Of a stretch of 57,972 bases of DNA, positions 8,892 to 18,010 are shown one piece after another (position 1 is the stretch's first letter; each line of letters begins with the position of its first letter). This DNA comes from JAYPHU01 sp038127535 (lineage in GTDB: Bacteria; Pseudomonadota; Alphaproteobacteria; Rhodospirillales; UBA2165), in the NCBI GenBank assembly GCA_038127535.1, contig JAYPHU010000024.1, positions 1-57,972 on the forward strand, written 5' to 3'. The translations under genes were made by a program, and so were the position numbers. A model generated the notes under the pieces. It was given only the letters and a program-made list of their open reading frames with translations, was not told where the DNA came from and made no database searches.

Positions 8892-9401
8892 TCAGCCGGA
8901 ACCAGTGTTTTGGACATGGGCGGCGATACGATTGGTGATGTCCAGGCTCAACTCACGAACGGCGCGCCGGCGGGCGTCACGCTCCGTCATAAGGGTCCCG
9001 AAGTCCGAGCTGAGAATGTTGTAGCTGGTGGTGATCCGAACCTGACCGGAGAGCGGCCGGGCTTTGACACCCTCGACCGGCGAAAGTGAAAAATTCGCAA
9101 CAAAATTCAGATTGGCGCGAGTCGCCAGTTCCGATTTTTGCACCGCCAATTCCTGCTTCGATTCAGAAAGTTTTATGCTTAGCATATAACGGGGCTTTTC
9201 GCTCCGGCCTTTCGGGTTGATCTGGTCGAGCAGGTGGTTGCGGAGAAGTTGGCCGATTCGGTCCTTGATCGGCAAAATTTGAACGGCCGCCAATTCCGAT
9301 TTGATGTTTTGCTGATTCGCCGTGCCGTAAATGGGCTCGAAGCCGCACGCTGCCAGCATTCCCACACAGACCAAAACCAGTACTTTTCTACACCACAACA
9401 T
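8892..9401 (-). CDS. lptE: LPS-assembly lipoprotein LptE
   Basis: This 169-aa lipoprotein should be the plug of the LptD/E outer-membrane complex that inserts LPS. The N-terminus is a lipoprotein signal: a positively charged start, a hydrophobic core and the lipobox LAAC followed by GFEPIYG, the usual LptE opening. I chose the ATG at 9401, which overlaps the leuS 3' end by 14 bp. A GTG-type start at 9422 would place extra residues before the signal peptide. Its place between leuS and holA supports the assignment, since LptE sequences diverge strongly. Confidence 0.88.
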   Translation of the reverse strand: MLWCRKVLVLVCVGMLAACGFEPIYGTANQQNIKSELAAVQILPIKDRIGQLLRNHLLDQINPKGRSEKPRYMLSIKLSESKQELAVQKSELATRANLNFVANFSLSPVEGVKARPLSGQVRITTSYNILSSDFGTLMTERDARRRAVRELSLDITNRIAAHVQNTGSG

Positions 9402-11949
9402 TGACGATCCTGTTCGGCACATAAATGACCTTACGCGGGGCGCCCCCGTTCAGAGAATTTTCAACGCTCGGCAGCGCCAATGCAACAGCTTCCGCCGCCT
9501 CCTGATCAGCGTCCCGGGAAATATCAACGGTCCCCTTGGTCTTGCCGTTGACCTGCACGGCGATCGTTACGGTGTCTTCGACCAGCAGGCTTTCGTCATA
9601 ATCCGGCCAGGGAAGTTCTGCAATTAGCCCGTCGTTGCCCATCTCCGCCCACATCTCTTCGGCAATGTGCGGCATCATTGGGCCGATTAATTTTATGACC
9701 GTTTCCAGACCAAAGCGATATACCCAAGCTGCGCCGTCCTGATCTCTAAGCTCCTCAATCGCGTTGGTCAGTTCGCGAATGCGGGCGACGGCCTTGTTAA
9801 AATGGAACCTGTCCAAATCACCGTTCACGGCCGCCACGGTTTGGTGTACCAACCGGCGGACCTTTTCCGCCACATCATCAATCTCTGCGGGCATCGGCGC
9901 GCCGCTCACCGGCATCTCGATCTTGGGTTCAGAGACCATGCGCCAGAGGCGGTTGATATAGCGCCAGGCCCCCTCGATGCCGGCCTCGGTCCAGTCCAGG
10001 TCACGGTCGGGCGGGCTGTCAGACAACATGAACAGCCGGGCCGTATCGGCGCCGTATTCCTTGATGATCAGTTCCGGATCGACCACATTCTTCTTGGACT
10101 TACTCATCTTTTCGGAGCGGCCGATGGTCACGTCGCCGACGCCCGAAGCCAAGACGAACTTCCCATCGTCGTTTTTGACCACATCGTCGGGGAACAGCCA
10201 GCGGCCATCCTGGTCCTGGTACGTCTCGTGGCAGATCATGCCTTGGGTCATTAGTCCGGCGAAAGGTTCGGCTAGGCCCAAATAGCCGCATTTTTCCAGC
10301 GCCCGGGTGAAAAACCGCGAATACAAGAGGTGCAACACGGCATGCTCAATCCCGCCGATATACTGATCGACCGGCATCCAGTAATCGACAGCGGCGCGGT
10401 CCAGAGCCTCAGCCGATTGCGGACAGCAGAATCGGGCGAAGTACCATGACGATTCAAAAAACGTATCAAACGTGTCGGTCTCCCGCCGGGCCGGCTTGCC
10501 GCAGCTCGGGCAATCGACATCTTTCCAGGTGGGGTGGTGATCCAACGGGTTGCCCGGTTGGTCGAAGCTGACGTCCATGGGCAGTTCCACCGGGAGATCT
10601 TGTTCCGGGACCGGTACAACGCCGCAATCATCGCAATTGATGACCGGGATCGGGCAGCCCCAATAGCGCTGCCGTGACACGCCCCAATCGCGAAGCCGGT
10701 AATTGATTTCGCGGCGGCCGCAGCCGATGTCTTCCAGCCGGTCGGCTACAGCGGCCTTGGCGTCGGTGATGTTGAGCCCGTCTAAAAACTCGGAATTGAT
10801 ATGGATGCCGTCCTCCAGATAGGCCTCGTTGCCGATGGAAAACTCGGCGGCGTCGGCATCCTTCGGCGCGACCACGGGGATGACATCCAGGTCATACTTC
10901 CGCGCAAAATCCAGGTCGCGCTGGTCGTGGCCGGGGCAACCGAAGATCGCGCCGGTGCCGTATTCCATGAGGACGAAATTCGCCACATACAACGGCAGGG
11001 TTTTTTCCTCAATGAACGGGTGGATGATTTCCAGTCCAGTGTCGAAGCCTTTTTTCTCTGCTGTCTCAATGGCCGCCTCACTGGTGCCCAGACGGTTGCA
11101 TTCGGCGATGAACTCGGTGAGCCCATCATTGCCGTCCGATAATTCTTCGGCCAGCGGATGGTTCGGCGAAATGGCGCAGAAGGTCGCCCCATATAATGTG
11201 TCGGCACGGGTCGAGAAAACTTCCAGCCTATCTTCGCGGCCTTTGATATTGAACTCGAGGCGCATGCCTTCAGACCGGCCAATCCAGTTGGCTTGCATTA
11301 GGCGGACGCGCTCTGGCCAGCGGTCAAGCGTGTCGATGGCCTGTAACAGTTCTTCGGAATAGTCCGAAATTTTGAGGAACCACTGGGCCAGGCGCTTCTT
11401 CTCCACCAGAGCACCGGAGCGCCAGCCACGGCCGTCGATCACCTGTTCATTGGCGAGGACGGTGCTCTCGATCGGGTCCCAGTTGACCCAGGATTCCTTA
11501 CGGTAGGCGAGACCAGCCTTGAGGAAGTCCAGGAACATCTTTTGTTCGTGGCGGTAATAACCCTGCTCGCATGTCGCTAGTTCCCGGTCCCAGTCATAGG
11601 ATAGGCCCATCGACTTAAGCTGATCGCGCATGGTGGCGATGTTCTCCCGGGTCCAGTCGGCCGGTGGCACGTTGTTGGCGATCGCCGCATTTTCCGCCGG
11701 GAGGCCAAAGGCATCCCAGCCCATCGGGTGTAAGACATTAAATCCACGGGCCTTTTTATATCGCGCCACGAGGTCGCCGAGGGTGTAGTTGCGGACATGT
11801 CCCATGTGAATTCGCCCCGACGGATACGGGAACATCTCCAATACATAATATTTGGGCCGGTCCGGATCTTCGCTGACCTTAAAGCAGTTCTTATCCTGCC
11901 AGGTTTTCTGCCAACGGGCCTCGGAGTTTCGAAAATTATATCTCGCCAT
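9388..11949 (-). CDS. leuS: Leucyl-tRNA synthetase
   Basis: This 853-aa class I aminoacyl-tRNA synthetase charges tRNA-Leu. The HIGH-type motif appears as HMGH at residues 48-51 within FPYPSGRIHMGHVRNYTLGD. The KMSKS motif is near residue 614. The CP1 editing domain is present (GCPGHDQRDLDFARKYDL). Length is normal for a bacterial LeuS. The 3' end overlaps lptE. The DUF3576 gene often found directly upstream in alphaproteobacteria is here separated by the DUF4198/hupE insertion. Confidence 0.98.
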   Translation of the reverse strand: MARYNFRNSEARWQKTWQDKNCFKVSEDPDRPKYYVLEMFPYPSGRIHMGHVRNYTLGDLVARYKKARGFNVLHPMGWDAFGLPAENAAIANNVPPADWTRENIATMRDQLKSMGLSYDWDRELATCEQGYYRHEQKMFLDFLKAGLAYRKESWVNWDPIESTVLANEQVIDGRGWRSGALVEKKRLAQWFLKISDYSEELLQAIDTLDRWPERVRLMQANWIGRSEGMRLEFNIKGREDRLEVFSTRADTLYGATFCAISPNHPLAEELSDGNDGLTEFIAECNRLGTSEAAIETAEKKGFDTGLEIIHPFIEEKTLPLYVANFVLMEYGTGAIFGCPGHDQRDLDFARKYDLDVIPVVAPKDADAAEFSIGNEAYLEDGIHINSEFLDGLNITDAKAAVADRLEDIGCGRREINYRLRDWGVSRQRYWGCPIPVINCDDCGVVPVPEQDLPVELPMDVSFDQPGNPLDHHPTWKDVDCPSCGKPARRETDTFDTFFESSWYFARFCCPQSAEALDRAAVDYWMPVDQYIGGIEHAVLHLLYSRFFTRALEKCGYLGLAEPFAGLMTQGMICHETYQDQDGRWLFPDDVVKNDDGKFVLASGVGDVTIGRSEKMSKSKKNVVDPELIIKEYGADTARLFMLSDSPPDRDLDWTEAGIEGAWRYINRLWRMVSEPKIEMPVSGAPMPAEIDDVAEKVRRLVHQTVAAVNGDLDRFHFNKAVARIRELTNAIEELRDQDGAAWVYRFGLETVIKLIGPMMPHIAEEMWAEMGNDGLIAELPWPDYDESLLVEDTVTIAVQVNGKTKGTVDISRDADQEAAEAVALALPSVENSLNGGAPRKVIYVPNRIVNVVV

Positions 11950-12030
11950 GGGAACGGGTGCCTGATGAATATCGGGCCCGCTTCATAGCCGTTTCGCGCG
12001 CGCCATGGCAAGCAAACTTAGGCGAATCTG

Positions 12031-12858
12031 TTACGGCCGGGAAAAGACAAGCGAAGCCCAATAACTATACCAGTGGGCGTTCTGATCCTTTTGCGGCTCG
12101 ACCATGTGCACCGCGCTCAACAGCCATGGCCCGGTGTGGGGCAGTGGAATGCTCGCCCGCCCAGATGAATCGGTGCGGATTTTTTGCGGGCGTTTGGGAT
12201 CGGCTTTGGTAAGGGCGGTAATCTGGATATTGGCCAATGGGGTTCCTTGAAAATAAAGTCGAACCGGCAGGGGGTCGCCCGTCTTGAGCTGGTACGGATT
12301 GCGTTCGGCCACCAGCTCCAACGGCAGGCCGGTCAATCTGTCCTGGCCCTCACCGCCACCACCCACATTGATCAGCAGTTTCGCATCCCGTTCGTAAAGT
12401 TCTTTGATCCCGTTTCGCGGCTTGTTGCCGTTGGTGTGCCGCGACAGGACTCCGCGAATACCTTGCTGCTTAATATAGGCGTCGAACTTTTCCCATTCTT
12501 TGAAGACAAGATCGAACGGGTGGCTGTGATAGGTGACGGCGGCTAGGCCCGGCGCCGGCAAGGTAACCGTTGCCGCGGGCAAGTCGCCGTTCAAGCCTGT
12601 GATATCAGCAGATGTACCTCCGGCGTGAACCGCGAAGCGCACAATCTCGTCTCCGAGGTAAGGAAAAGAATTGCCCTTGAAATATTCTCCGACATGAACG
12701 CTGACCGGGACAGCCGCCGTGACCGGCGAGTAATAGTCCGATGTTTCTAGCCAGAGCTCGTGGGCCGATGCCGGCAATGCCCAGCATAAAATAGCTCCTG
12801 CGGCGGCGATGCGCTTGAGTAGGCTGGTGGGATAAAACAATAAAAACGCATTCGTCAT
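12031..12858 (-). CDS. DUF4198 periplasmic protein, probably Ni/Co-uptake associated
   Basis: This 275-aa exported protein has a signal peptide ending in ALPASA, followed by HELWLETSDYY, the conserved start of DUF4198 proteins. A second half (VRLYFQGTPLANIQITA, DSSGRASIPLPHTGPWLL) resembles the family's beta-sandwich end. Such proteins are annotated as periplasmic partners of nickel or cobalt uptake, but direct evidence is thin. The N-terminal histidine right after the signal peptide could be a metal ligand; this is inference. It is divergent from a HupE/UreJ-type permease across 91 bp, which strengthens the metal idea. Confidence 0.8.
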   Translation of the reverse strand: MTNAFLLFYPTSLLKRIAAAGAILCWALPASAHELWLETSDYYSPVTAAVPVSVHVGEYFKGNSFPYLGDEIVRFAVHAGGTSADITGLNGDLPAATVTLPAPGLAAVTYHSHPFDLVFKEWEKFDAYIKQQGIRGVLSRHTNGNKPRNGIKELYERDAKLLINVGGGGEGQDRLTGLPLELVAERNPYQLKTGDPLPVRLYFQGTPLANIQITALTKADPKRPQKIRTDSSGRASIPLPHTGPWLLSAVHMVEPQKDQNAHWYSYWASLVFSRP

Positions 12859-12896
12859 TTGATCTGCCGGTACTATCGTTTATGAATGGCGTTACG

Positions 12897-12916
12897 CGCC
12901 TCTTAAGAGGGGCGTA
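12897..12916. promoter_or_regulatory. Candidate operator palindrome between DUF4198 and hupE
   Basis: CCTCTTAAGAGG at 12899-12910 is a perfect 12-bp palindrome, flanked by partly symmetric arms (GTTACGCG to the left, GGCGTAG to the right). Its centre at 12904/12905 is the exact midpoint between the two divergent start codons at 12858 and 12950. A shared regulator binding here is an inference; no known consensus (Nur, NikR, Zur) was matched. Confidence 0.4.
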
Positions 12917-12949
12917 GAAGAACTACCCGTTCATTTTGATCCGTTTGTC

Positions 12950-14080
12950 ATGTCCCGTCTATCACCTGTTGCTGTCCTGCTGCTATTTTTTATCTCTCTG
13001 GTCGCCCTATCTCCAGCCGGCGCGCATGAAATACGCCCGGCAATCGTTACCGCCGAATTTCAGCAGAGCGGCGACTATACTATCGAATTCTCCGGCAATC
13101 TGGAGGCGCTGTTGGCCGGGATCGGATCTCAACATGATGACACCGACGATTCGCCCCTGGCGCAAACCTATAATGAATTCCGGCGGCTCTCTTCAGATGC
13201 ACTGACGGCGCGCATTAAAGCATTCGTGCCGCGCTTTCTTGACGGGGTGGACATCAGGTTTGACGACGTTAGGTCCCGGCCCCGGTTAGAGAGTGTGCAG
13301 GCGCCACCCGTAGGTGATGCTGATTTAGCGCGAACCACCACCCTCATTTTAAAGGGGTGGACCCCGCCGGGGGCGCCCTTGTTTACCTGGCGGTATGACC
13401 CCGCGTTCGGTGACAGCGTCCTCAGGGTGCGCCGCGCCGATGACGACAAGATGGCCGCTTTCTGGCTTAAGAACGGGGAACGGAGCCCGCCTGTTGCGGT
13501 GACTGGAGTACCGCCGCCGAAAATGATGGATACCGCTTTACGGTATATAGGCGTCGGCTTCGCCCACATCCTGCCTCTAGGTCTGGATCATGTCTTATTC
13601 GTGCTCGGGCTGTTTTTACTGTCGACCCGGCTGAGACCACTCGTTGTACAGGTCACCAATTTCACCATTGCGCATACGATCACCCTAGGCCTGTCCATGG
13701 CGGGCGTCCTCAGCTTGCCCGCGGAGTTGGTGGAGCCGTTAATCGCGCTTTCAATCGTTTTTATCGCACTGGAAAACTGGTTTACCGACAAACTAACGCC
13801 CTGGCGGCCCTACATCGTGTTCGGCTTTGGCCTTGTGCACGGACTGGGTTTTGCCGGCGTGCTTCGGGAGCTGGGGCTCGAACAGTCTGACTTTTTACTC
13901 AGCCTGGTTTCGTTCAATGTCGGTGTCGAACTGGGGCAATTGGCGGTTATTCTGGCCGCCTATGGTCTGGCCGGCTTTTGGTTCGGCAATAAGCCCTGGT
14001 ACCGGGCCGTGGTCGTCCGGCCGGCCTCGGCCTTGATTGCCCTCGCGGGCCTATTTTGGTTTGTAGAGCGGCTGATCTGA
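12950..14080 (+). CDS. HupE/UreJ-type membrane protein, putative nickel/cobalt permease
   Basis: This 376-aa protein begins with a signal peptide ending SPAGAHE and has a periplasmic domain of about 170 residues. About six membrane helices follow, carrying the HupE/UreJ_2 motifs: HILPLGLDHVLFVLGLF, FTIAHTITLGLS and FGFGLVHGLGFAGVL. Conserved histidines in these helices are the presumed metal ligands. The family is linked to nickel or cobalt import for hydrogenase, urease or cobalamin use. No such enzyme is in the window, so the substrate is unproven. It converges on the DUF3576 gene with a 3-bp gap. Confidence 0.85.
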   Translation: MSRLSPVAVLLLFFISLVALSPAGAHEIRPAIVTAEFQQSGDYTIEFSGNLEALLAGIGSQHDDTDDSPLAQTYNEFRRLSSDALTARIKAFVPRFLDGVDIRFDDVRSRPRLESVQAPPVGDADLARTTTLILKGWTPPGAPLFTWRYDPAFGDSVLRVRRADDDKMAAFWLKNGERSPPVAVTGVPPPKMMDTALRYIGVGFAHILPLGLDHVLFVLGLFLLSTRLRPLVVQVTNFTIAHTITLGLSMAGVLSLPAELVEPLIALSIVFIALENWFTDKLTPWRPYIVFGFGLVHGLGFAGVLRELGLEQSDFLLSLVSFNVGVELGQLAVILAAYGLAGFWFGNKPWYRAVVVRPASALIALAGLFWFVERLI

Positions 14081-14083
14081 AGA

Positions 14084-14608
14084 CTATTGCTGCAGGGTTT
14101 CGCTGCGGAATTGTCGCGCCCGCATCAGGATGGCGTTTTCGAGCTGAGTTGTGGTGGCGGGCTGTACTGACGCCTGTTGCCAACCGCCACGCTGATCGCG
14201 TATCTGCCGGAAGACAGATACCCGCACCCCGTCAGCACGGAGTGCTTGGTCCAAAATAAAGACATTCAGCTTAAACTGCTCATTGGGGGTCTCCGGCGGG
14301 GCATACCAGTCTGTGATGATGATGCCGCCGAACGGATCCGCCGACGAGATAGGCCAAATAGAGAGAGTATCCAGCGTGGCGCGCCATAAATAAGCGTTGA
14401 CACCAATGCCGGTGCCGGTGCCGCCGGTACGAGGTACGGTTTTTGAGTTGCCACCAATATCTAATCCACCCCGTCCAAATAGCGACTCCCGCTTCTTCAT
14501 ATCCACAACTTCATCGCCAATGGTTTGTAGATCCGGGACCTCCCCGCCCTCACAAGCGGTCAGCATCCATGTAGCGGCCAGTGGGGCCAGGAACGGCTTG
14601 AACTTCAT
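14084..14608 (-). CDS. DUF3576 lipoprotein
   Basis: This 174-aa protein has a signal peptide with lipobox MLTAC, so it is a probable lipoprotein. The conserved core GIGVNAYLWRATLDTLSIWP and FGGIIITDWY identify DUF3576, a family largely confined to Alphaproteobacteria. In relatives it commonly stands next to leuS-lptE-holA. Here it is separated from leuS by the DUF4198/hupE pair. Function is unknown; an envelope role is inferred from the signal and usual neighbours. Confidence 0.85.
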   Translation of the reverse strand: MKFKPFLAPLAATWMLTACEGGEVPDLQTIGDEVVDMKKRESLFGRGGLDIGGNSKTVPRTGGTGTGIGVNAYLWRATLDTLSIWPISSADPFGGIIITDWYAPPETPNEQFKLNVFILDQALRADGVRVSVFRQIRDQRGGWQQASVQPATTTQLENAILMRARQFRSETLQQ

Positions 14609-15018
14609 AATTGGAATTACACCTAAAAGTCAGACCCAAATAATAAAAAGATTCCGCATATTGACGGACATTCGGCAAGCGGAGTCATGGCTATATCATA
14701 TTTTGTCGGGCGCGCTAACATTTTCCGACATGGTGGGACGCTCCGTTGGCGATTGGTTTCACGTGTTTTATGCAATACGAGCCCTTTTCTCCGATTATGG
14801 TTAGGTGTCTCATTTTCGCATCAGTCCAACCAACCCCTTCTAATATACCACATTTCCATTTGTTGCAATTTTACAACATAGAGCGAAAATAGACACAATC
14901 GACCCCTAATTCTGTTGACCGACACACCGGATCGTGGCTCTATGCGCCCGATCAATGATTCTTCAGCCTATTTCGGGCAATGACGCCCATAGGGTGGCGA
15001 ATTTTTAGGAGGAGTACC
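14609..15018 (+). promoter_or_regulatory. 410-bp intergenic region with likely porin promoter
   Basis: No gene is seen here. A candidate sigma-70 promoter has TTGACC at 14915-14920 and TCTATG at 14939-14944 with an 18-bp spacer, about 70 nt before the porin start. An inverted repeat TGTTG-N8-CAACA at 14861-14878 lies just upstream and could bind a regulator. A strong ribosome site AGGAGGAG is at 15007-15014. The left part is AT-rich and may hold the DUF3576 promoter. Confidence 0.45.
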
Positions 15019-16161
15019 ATGAAAAAAGTCCTATTTTCTACTACGGCTCTTGCTGCGGCCAGTATGCTGGCTTTCTCTGCCAGTGACGCCCAAGCCGGGT
15101 CACACAGCAAAGCAAAGCCGCTTTCCATTAAGGTTGGTGGTTTTATGAAAGCAGCGGTTGGATTTTCCGAGCAAGATGGAAGTTTCGAGTCTACGGCCAA
15201 TTCTACCGCTCGGGTCAGTTATGACTCGTTCAACCAGTACAACGATTCAGAAATTTACTTCACTGGTTCGACCAAACTAGACAATGGCATCACTGCTAGC
15301 GTTACTGTCCAGCTTGAAGCCGATCAGACAGCTAATGGCACCCAAATTGACGCATCTTTCCTGAGATTGACCGGTGGATTTGGCGATCTCCGTCTTGGTA
15401 GCGGAAGTTATGCTAGCGCAATGTTGGCCAACAAAGCACCGTGGACTGGCGCCATGAACCCTCATGGTGGTGATTACAGTGCTTGGATTGTAAGACCATC
15501 CTCCAGCAGCATTAGCGCAGTTGCGGGCACAAATATCGGTGGTGGCGATAAAATGAAAGTCGCGTGGATTTCGCCGACAATTTCTGGCCTGCGGTTGGGC
15601 TTGTCCTACGAGCCTTCAGATGACGCCGCCTCGGATGGTCCGCCGGCTGTTGGCGGCAACAGTGGCACCAATGTCCAAACTTATGACGCTGCTATCAATT
15701 ACGCAACCAAAGTGGGTAGCGCTGATGTTAAGGCGGACGTGGCTTACTTTGAAAAGCACGGCGCTGCAAGCTCTTCAAATGCTACCTGGCGTTTGGGCGG
15801 AACAGTTTCCGTCGGTGGCGTTACCATTGGTGGTAGCTATATGGATGTTGACAACATTGACACTGGCCGCGGTGGTCTAGACGGAAGTGACGAAGAAGTG
15901 GCTTATGATATTGGCGCAATGTATGCAACGGGCCCGTTCAAAGTGAGTGCAACTTATTTCCATGTGGAACAGCCTTTGGCTTCCGGAACGCCTGGTGATG
16001 ATGAGCACGATAAATTCATTCTTGGTATGAATTACACCATGGGCCCGGGCGTCGATCTCCAAGGTACGTTGGCATACGTCGATTGGGAAAATGAATCGAC
16101 AGCAGATGCCGACAATAACGATGGTTGGGCACTGGTTGGTGCTGTGACGGTCAACTTCTAA
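15019..16161 (+). CDS. Outer-membrane porin (general porin, 16-strand type)
   Basis: This 380-aa exported protein has a signal peptide MKKVLFSTTALAAASMLAF...DAQA. The mature part is rich in Gly, Asn, Asp and aromatic residues in alternating beta-strand patterns, such as KVGGFMKAAVGFSEQDG at the start and DGWALVGAVTVNF at the end. The C-terminal Phe is the outer-membrane assembly signal. It fits the alphaproteobacterial porin family (Porin_4). The start is fixed by AGGAGGAG 5 nt upstream. Codon use is AT-richer than in its neighbours, common for highly expressed porins. It stands alone, with its own promoter candidate and a strong terminator. Confidence 0.92.
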   Translation: MKKVLFSTTALAAASMLAFSASDAQAGSHSKAKPLSIKVGGFMKAAVGFSEQDGSFESTANSTARVSYDSFNQYNDSEIYFTGSTKLDNGITASVTVQLEADQTANGTQIDASFLRLTGGFGDLRLGSGSYASAMLANKAPWTGAMNPHGGDYSAWIVRPSSSSISAVAGTNIGGGDKMKVAWISPTISGLRLGLSYEPSDDAASDGPPAVGGNSGTNVQTYDAAINYATKVGSADVKADVAYFEKHGAASSSNATWRLGGTVSVGGVTIGGSYMDVDNIDTGRGGLDGSDEEVAYDIGAMYATGPFKVSATYFHVEQPLASGTPGDDEHDKFILGMNYTMGPGVDLQGTLAYVDWENESTADADNNDGWALVGAVTVNF

Positions 16162-16188
16162 TTTAGAAGATATTCCATCTAACGGATT

Positions 16189-16218
16189 AGGGGGGCGGAA
16201 TTTCCGCCCCCCTTTTTC
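16189..16218 (+). terminator. Intrinsic terminator of the porin gene
   Basis: AGGGGGGCGG at 16189-16198 pairs perfectly with CCGCCCCCCT at 16204-16213 across an AATTT loop, followed by a T run. It is 28 bp past the porin stop codon. Confidence 0.9.
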
Positions 16219-16248
16219 GTGGGTGGTGATCGGTTGGCCGTTATCGGG

Positions 16249-17361
16249 TCATGGCCGTTTTAAGTGACACAAGAGCCCGTTGATGTTGTCGCCCGAATCG
16301 GTTCTAGGTACGATCGGCTTTAACCGCACAACCTCCAAGCCGTTCATTCCCGCCAGCTCCCGGATATACATCTCGTTGTGACCGTATCGTCCCGTGGACA
16401 ACAGCCGGAAGTCTCCTTCTTCGCACTGCTCCAGCGTGAAAATGAAGTGGCCACCAGATGTCAGCCGGCGGGCCACACCCGAAAACACGCCGGAAAGATC
16501 GCCTAGATACACCAGCGCGTCTCCGCTGACGACCAGTTCATAGGCGTCCCGGCCGTATGAGGTGTCGTCAAGAAACCCTTCTGCATCAAGGACATAGGTC
16601 TGATCAAACCGGCGTTTCTGATCGGCGATCTGGATCATATTTTCCGATAGGTCGACGCCGTCCATTTTGTCGGCGCGCTCCTTGATCGCTTCGGCAACTA
16701 GGCCGGTGCCGCAACCCAGATCGAGAACCGGATCGTAGATATGGTCGGGACGGTCGGCGTCCCGGTCGATCTCATCCAGATAGGCCCTTAACTGTTCCGG
16801 CGCCGAATATCCCAATTCTCCCACCAGCTCTTCTTCGAACGTGGAGGCATAATCATTGAAAAGATCGGCGACATAGTCCGCCGGCGCCCTTGCCGTGGTC
16901 TCGCCGATCATGGCGGACATGAGATGCCGGGCCATGCCATGGTCCGGATAGTGTTTCAAGCATTCCAGGTAGGCTTGTTCGGCCAGCTCCACATTGCCGT
17001 TCATCTCTCTCGCGTAGCCGAGTTCCCAATAGGCGGCGGTCCGGTCCGGCTCGACCTCGAAAGCGCGTTCGTAAAGCTCAATGGATTCCGCATACTCCTC
17101 CTGTACTCTTAATGTCGCGGCCAGACCAAACAAACTGTCGGCATTGTCCGGTTCATGCTCCAGAGCAGCCCGATAGTGCCGCTGAGCGGTGTCATAATCG
17201 CAGGCGTCGAACCACGCGTCGGCCAATTCAAAATGCGCATCAAAAGTGTCCGGCGCATTTGTCGCCGCTATCACCAGAGCCTCGGTTGCAGAGTCCAGAT
17301 CATTGTTGGCAATGGATTCCTGCGCCCGCGCAAGTTCGTTCCGCCAAATGTCCTCAGACAC
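16249..17361 (-). CDS. TPR-repeat SAM-dependent methyltransferase
   Basis: This 370-aa protein fuses about four TPR repeats (residues about 15-150; for example AHFELADAWFDACDYDTAQ and AYWELGYAREMNGNVELAE) to a class I methyltransferase. The SAM motif VLDLGCGTGLVAEAI is present, followed by MDGVDLSENMIQIA. Family members are often called TPR methyltransferases or trans-aconitate-methylase-like; the substrate is unknown and the TPRs suggest a protein partner. The start is GTG at 17361, preceded by GGAGGAA, one base past the thiE stop, so the two genes form an operon. Confidence 0.87.
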   Translation of the reverse strand: MSEDIWRNELARAQESIANNDLDSATEALVIAATNAPDTFDAHFELADAWFDACDYDTAQRHYRAALEHEPDNADSLFGLAATLRVQEEYAESIELYERAFEVEPDRTAAYWELGYAREMNGNVELAEQAYLECLKHYPDHGMARHLMSAMIGETTARAPADYVADLFNDYASTFEEELVGELGYSAPEQLRAYLDEIDRDADRPDHIYDPVLDLGCGTGLVAEAIKERADKMDGVDLSENMIQIADQKRRFDQTYVLDAEGFLDDTSYGRDAYELVVSGDALVYLGDLSGVFSGVARRLTSGGHFIFTLEQCEEGDFRLLSTGRYGHNEMYIRELAGMNGLEVVRLKPIVPRTDSGDNINGLLCHLKRP

Positions 17362-17362
17362 G

Positions 17363-17977
17363 TCAGGTTCCTCCGGCTGTAATGATGCCGCTGATGCCGG
17401 CGAGACCGGCGCAGCGGCTCCCCATTAGAGCGCGGCTTGTTGACGAGCTGACTCCCCCCAGTGCGAACACTGGCCGGGGGGGTCTACGTGTCCAGGCCGT
17501 GAAACGGGTGTTTCCAATGACATCGTCGCCGGGATGGCTGCTTGTCGGAAAGACGGGCGCTAAGAAGATACCGTCAACACCCATACGACAGGCCCGCTGT
17601 ATCGCGGCGGGATCGTGGGCCGCTGCGGTCACCAGCCGCCCGGCGTGGTGGGCGAGATGGATTGTCAATGCGGCGTGGGGAACCATATATTCCGGCAAGT
17701 GCACGCCGTCGGCATTCACCTCGGCGGCGGCGCGCGCATCGCCGGCGATAAAGAATACCAGCCCTAAGTTCCGACAAGCCCGGCGGACTACTTGGGCTCG
17801 CGCCAGGCGATCCACCGCGCCGTAGTGGCGAAACACCACACCGGCGCCGGCAGGTAGTTGGTCAAGGTGTGGCGCAGGATCCGCCAAGTGGCCCTCGTCG
17901 GTAAAATAGTACAGGCAGGGCAGGGGCGTTTCCGCCACGTTCAAATTGAGCCGTTGTGCGATGTCTGGTAATTTCAC
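17363..17977 (-). CDS. thiE: Thiamine phosphate synthase family protein (ThiE/TenI-like)
   Basis: This 204-aa TIM-barrel protein resembles ThiE, which joins the pyrimidine and thiazole moieties of thiamine. Recognisable parts are CLYYFTDEG at the start, a core NADGVHLPEYMVP, DGIFLAPVFPTSSHPG (phosphate loop region) and VFALGGVSS near the end. No other thiamine genes are nearby, and the conserved active-site blocks are somewhat altered, so a TenI-type relative is possible. The start is GTG at 17977. It is followed immediately by the TPR-methyltransferase and is divergent from the YggS gene. Confidence 0.75.
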   Translation of the reverse strand: MKLPDIAQRLNLNVAETPLPCLYYFTDEGHLADPAPHLDQLPAGAGVVFRHYGAVDRLARAQVVRRACRNLGLVFFIAGDARAAAEVNADGVHLPEYMVPHAALTIHLAHHAGRLVTAAAHDPAAIQRACRMGVDGIFLAPVFPTSSHPGDDVIGNTRFTAWTRRPPRPVFALGGVSSSTSRALMGSRCAGLAGISGIITAGGT

Positions 17978-18010
17978 GATCGTCGGTACTCGAAACGATT
18001 GATTGAATCC

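Noticed and set aside
14755..14770. GGTTTCACGTGTTTTA resembles parS.
   Set aside because: Only the left half and the core match; the right half lacks GAAACA. The three good sites are all near parAB.
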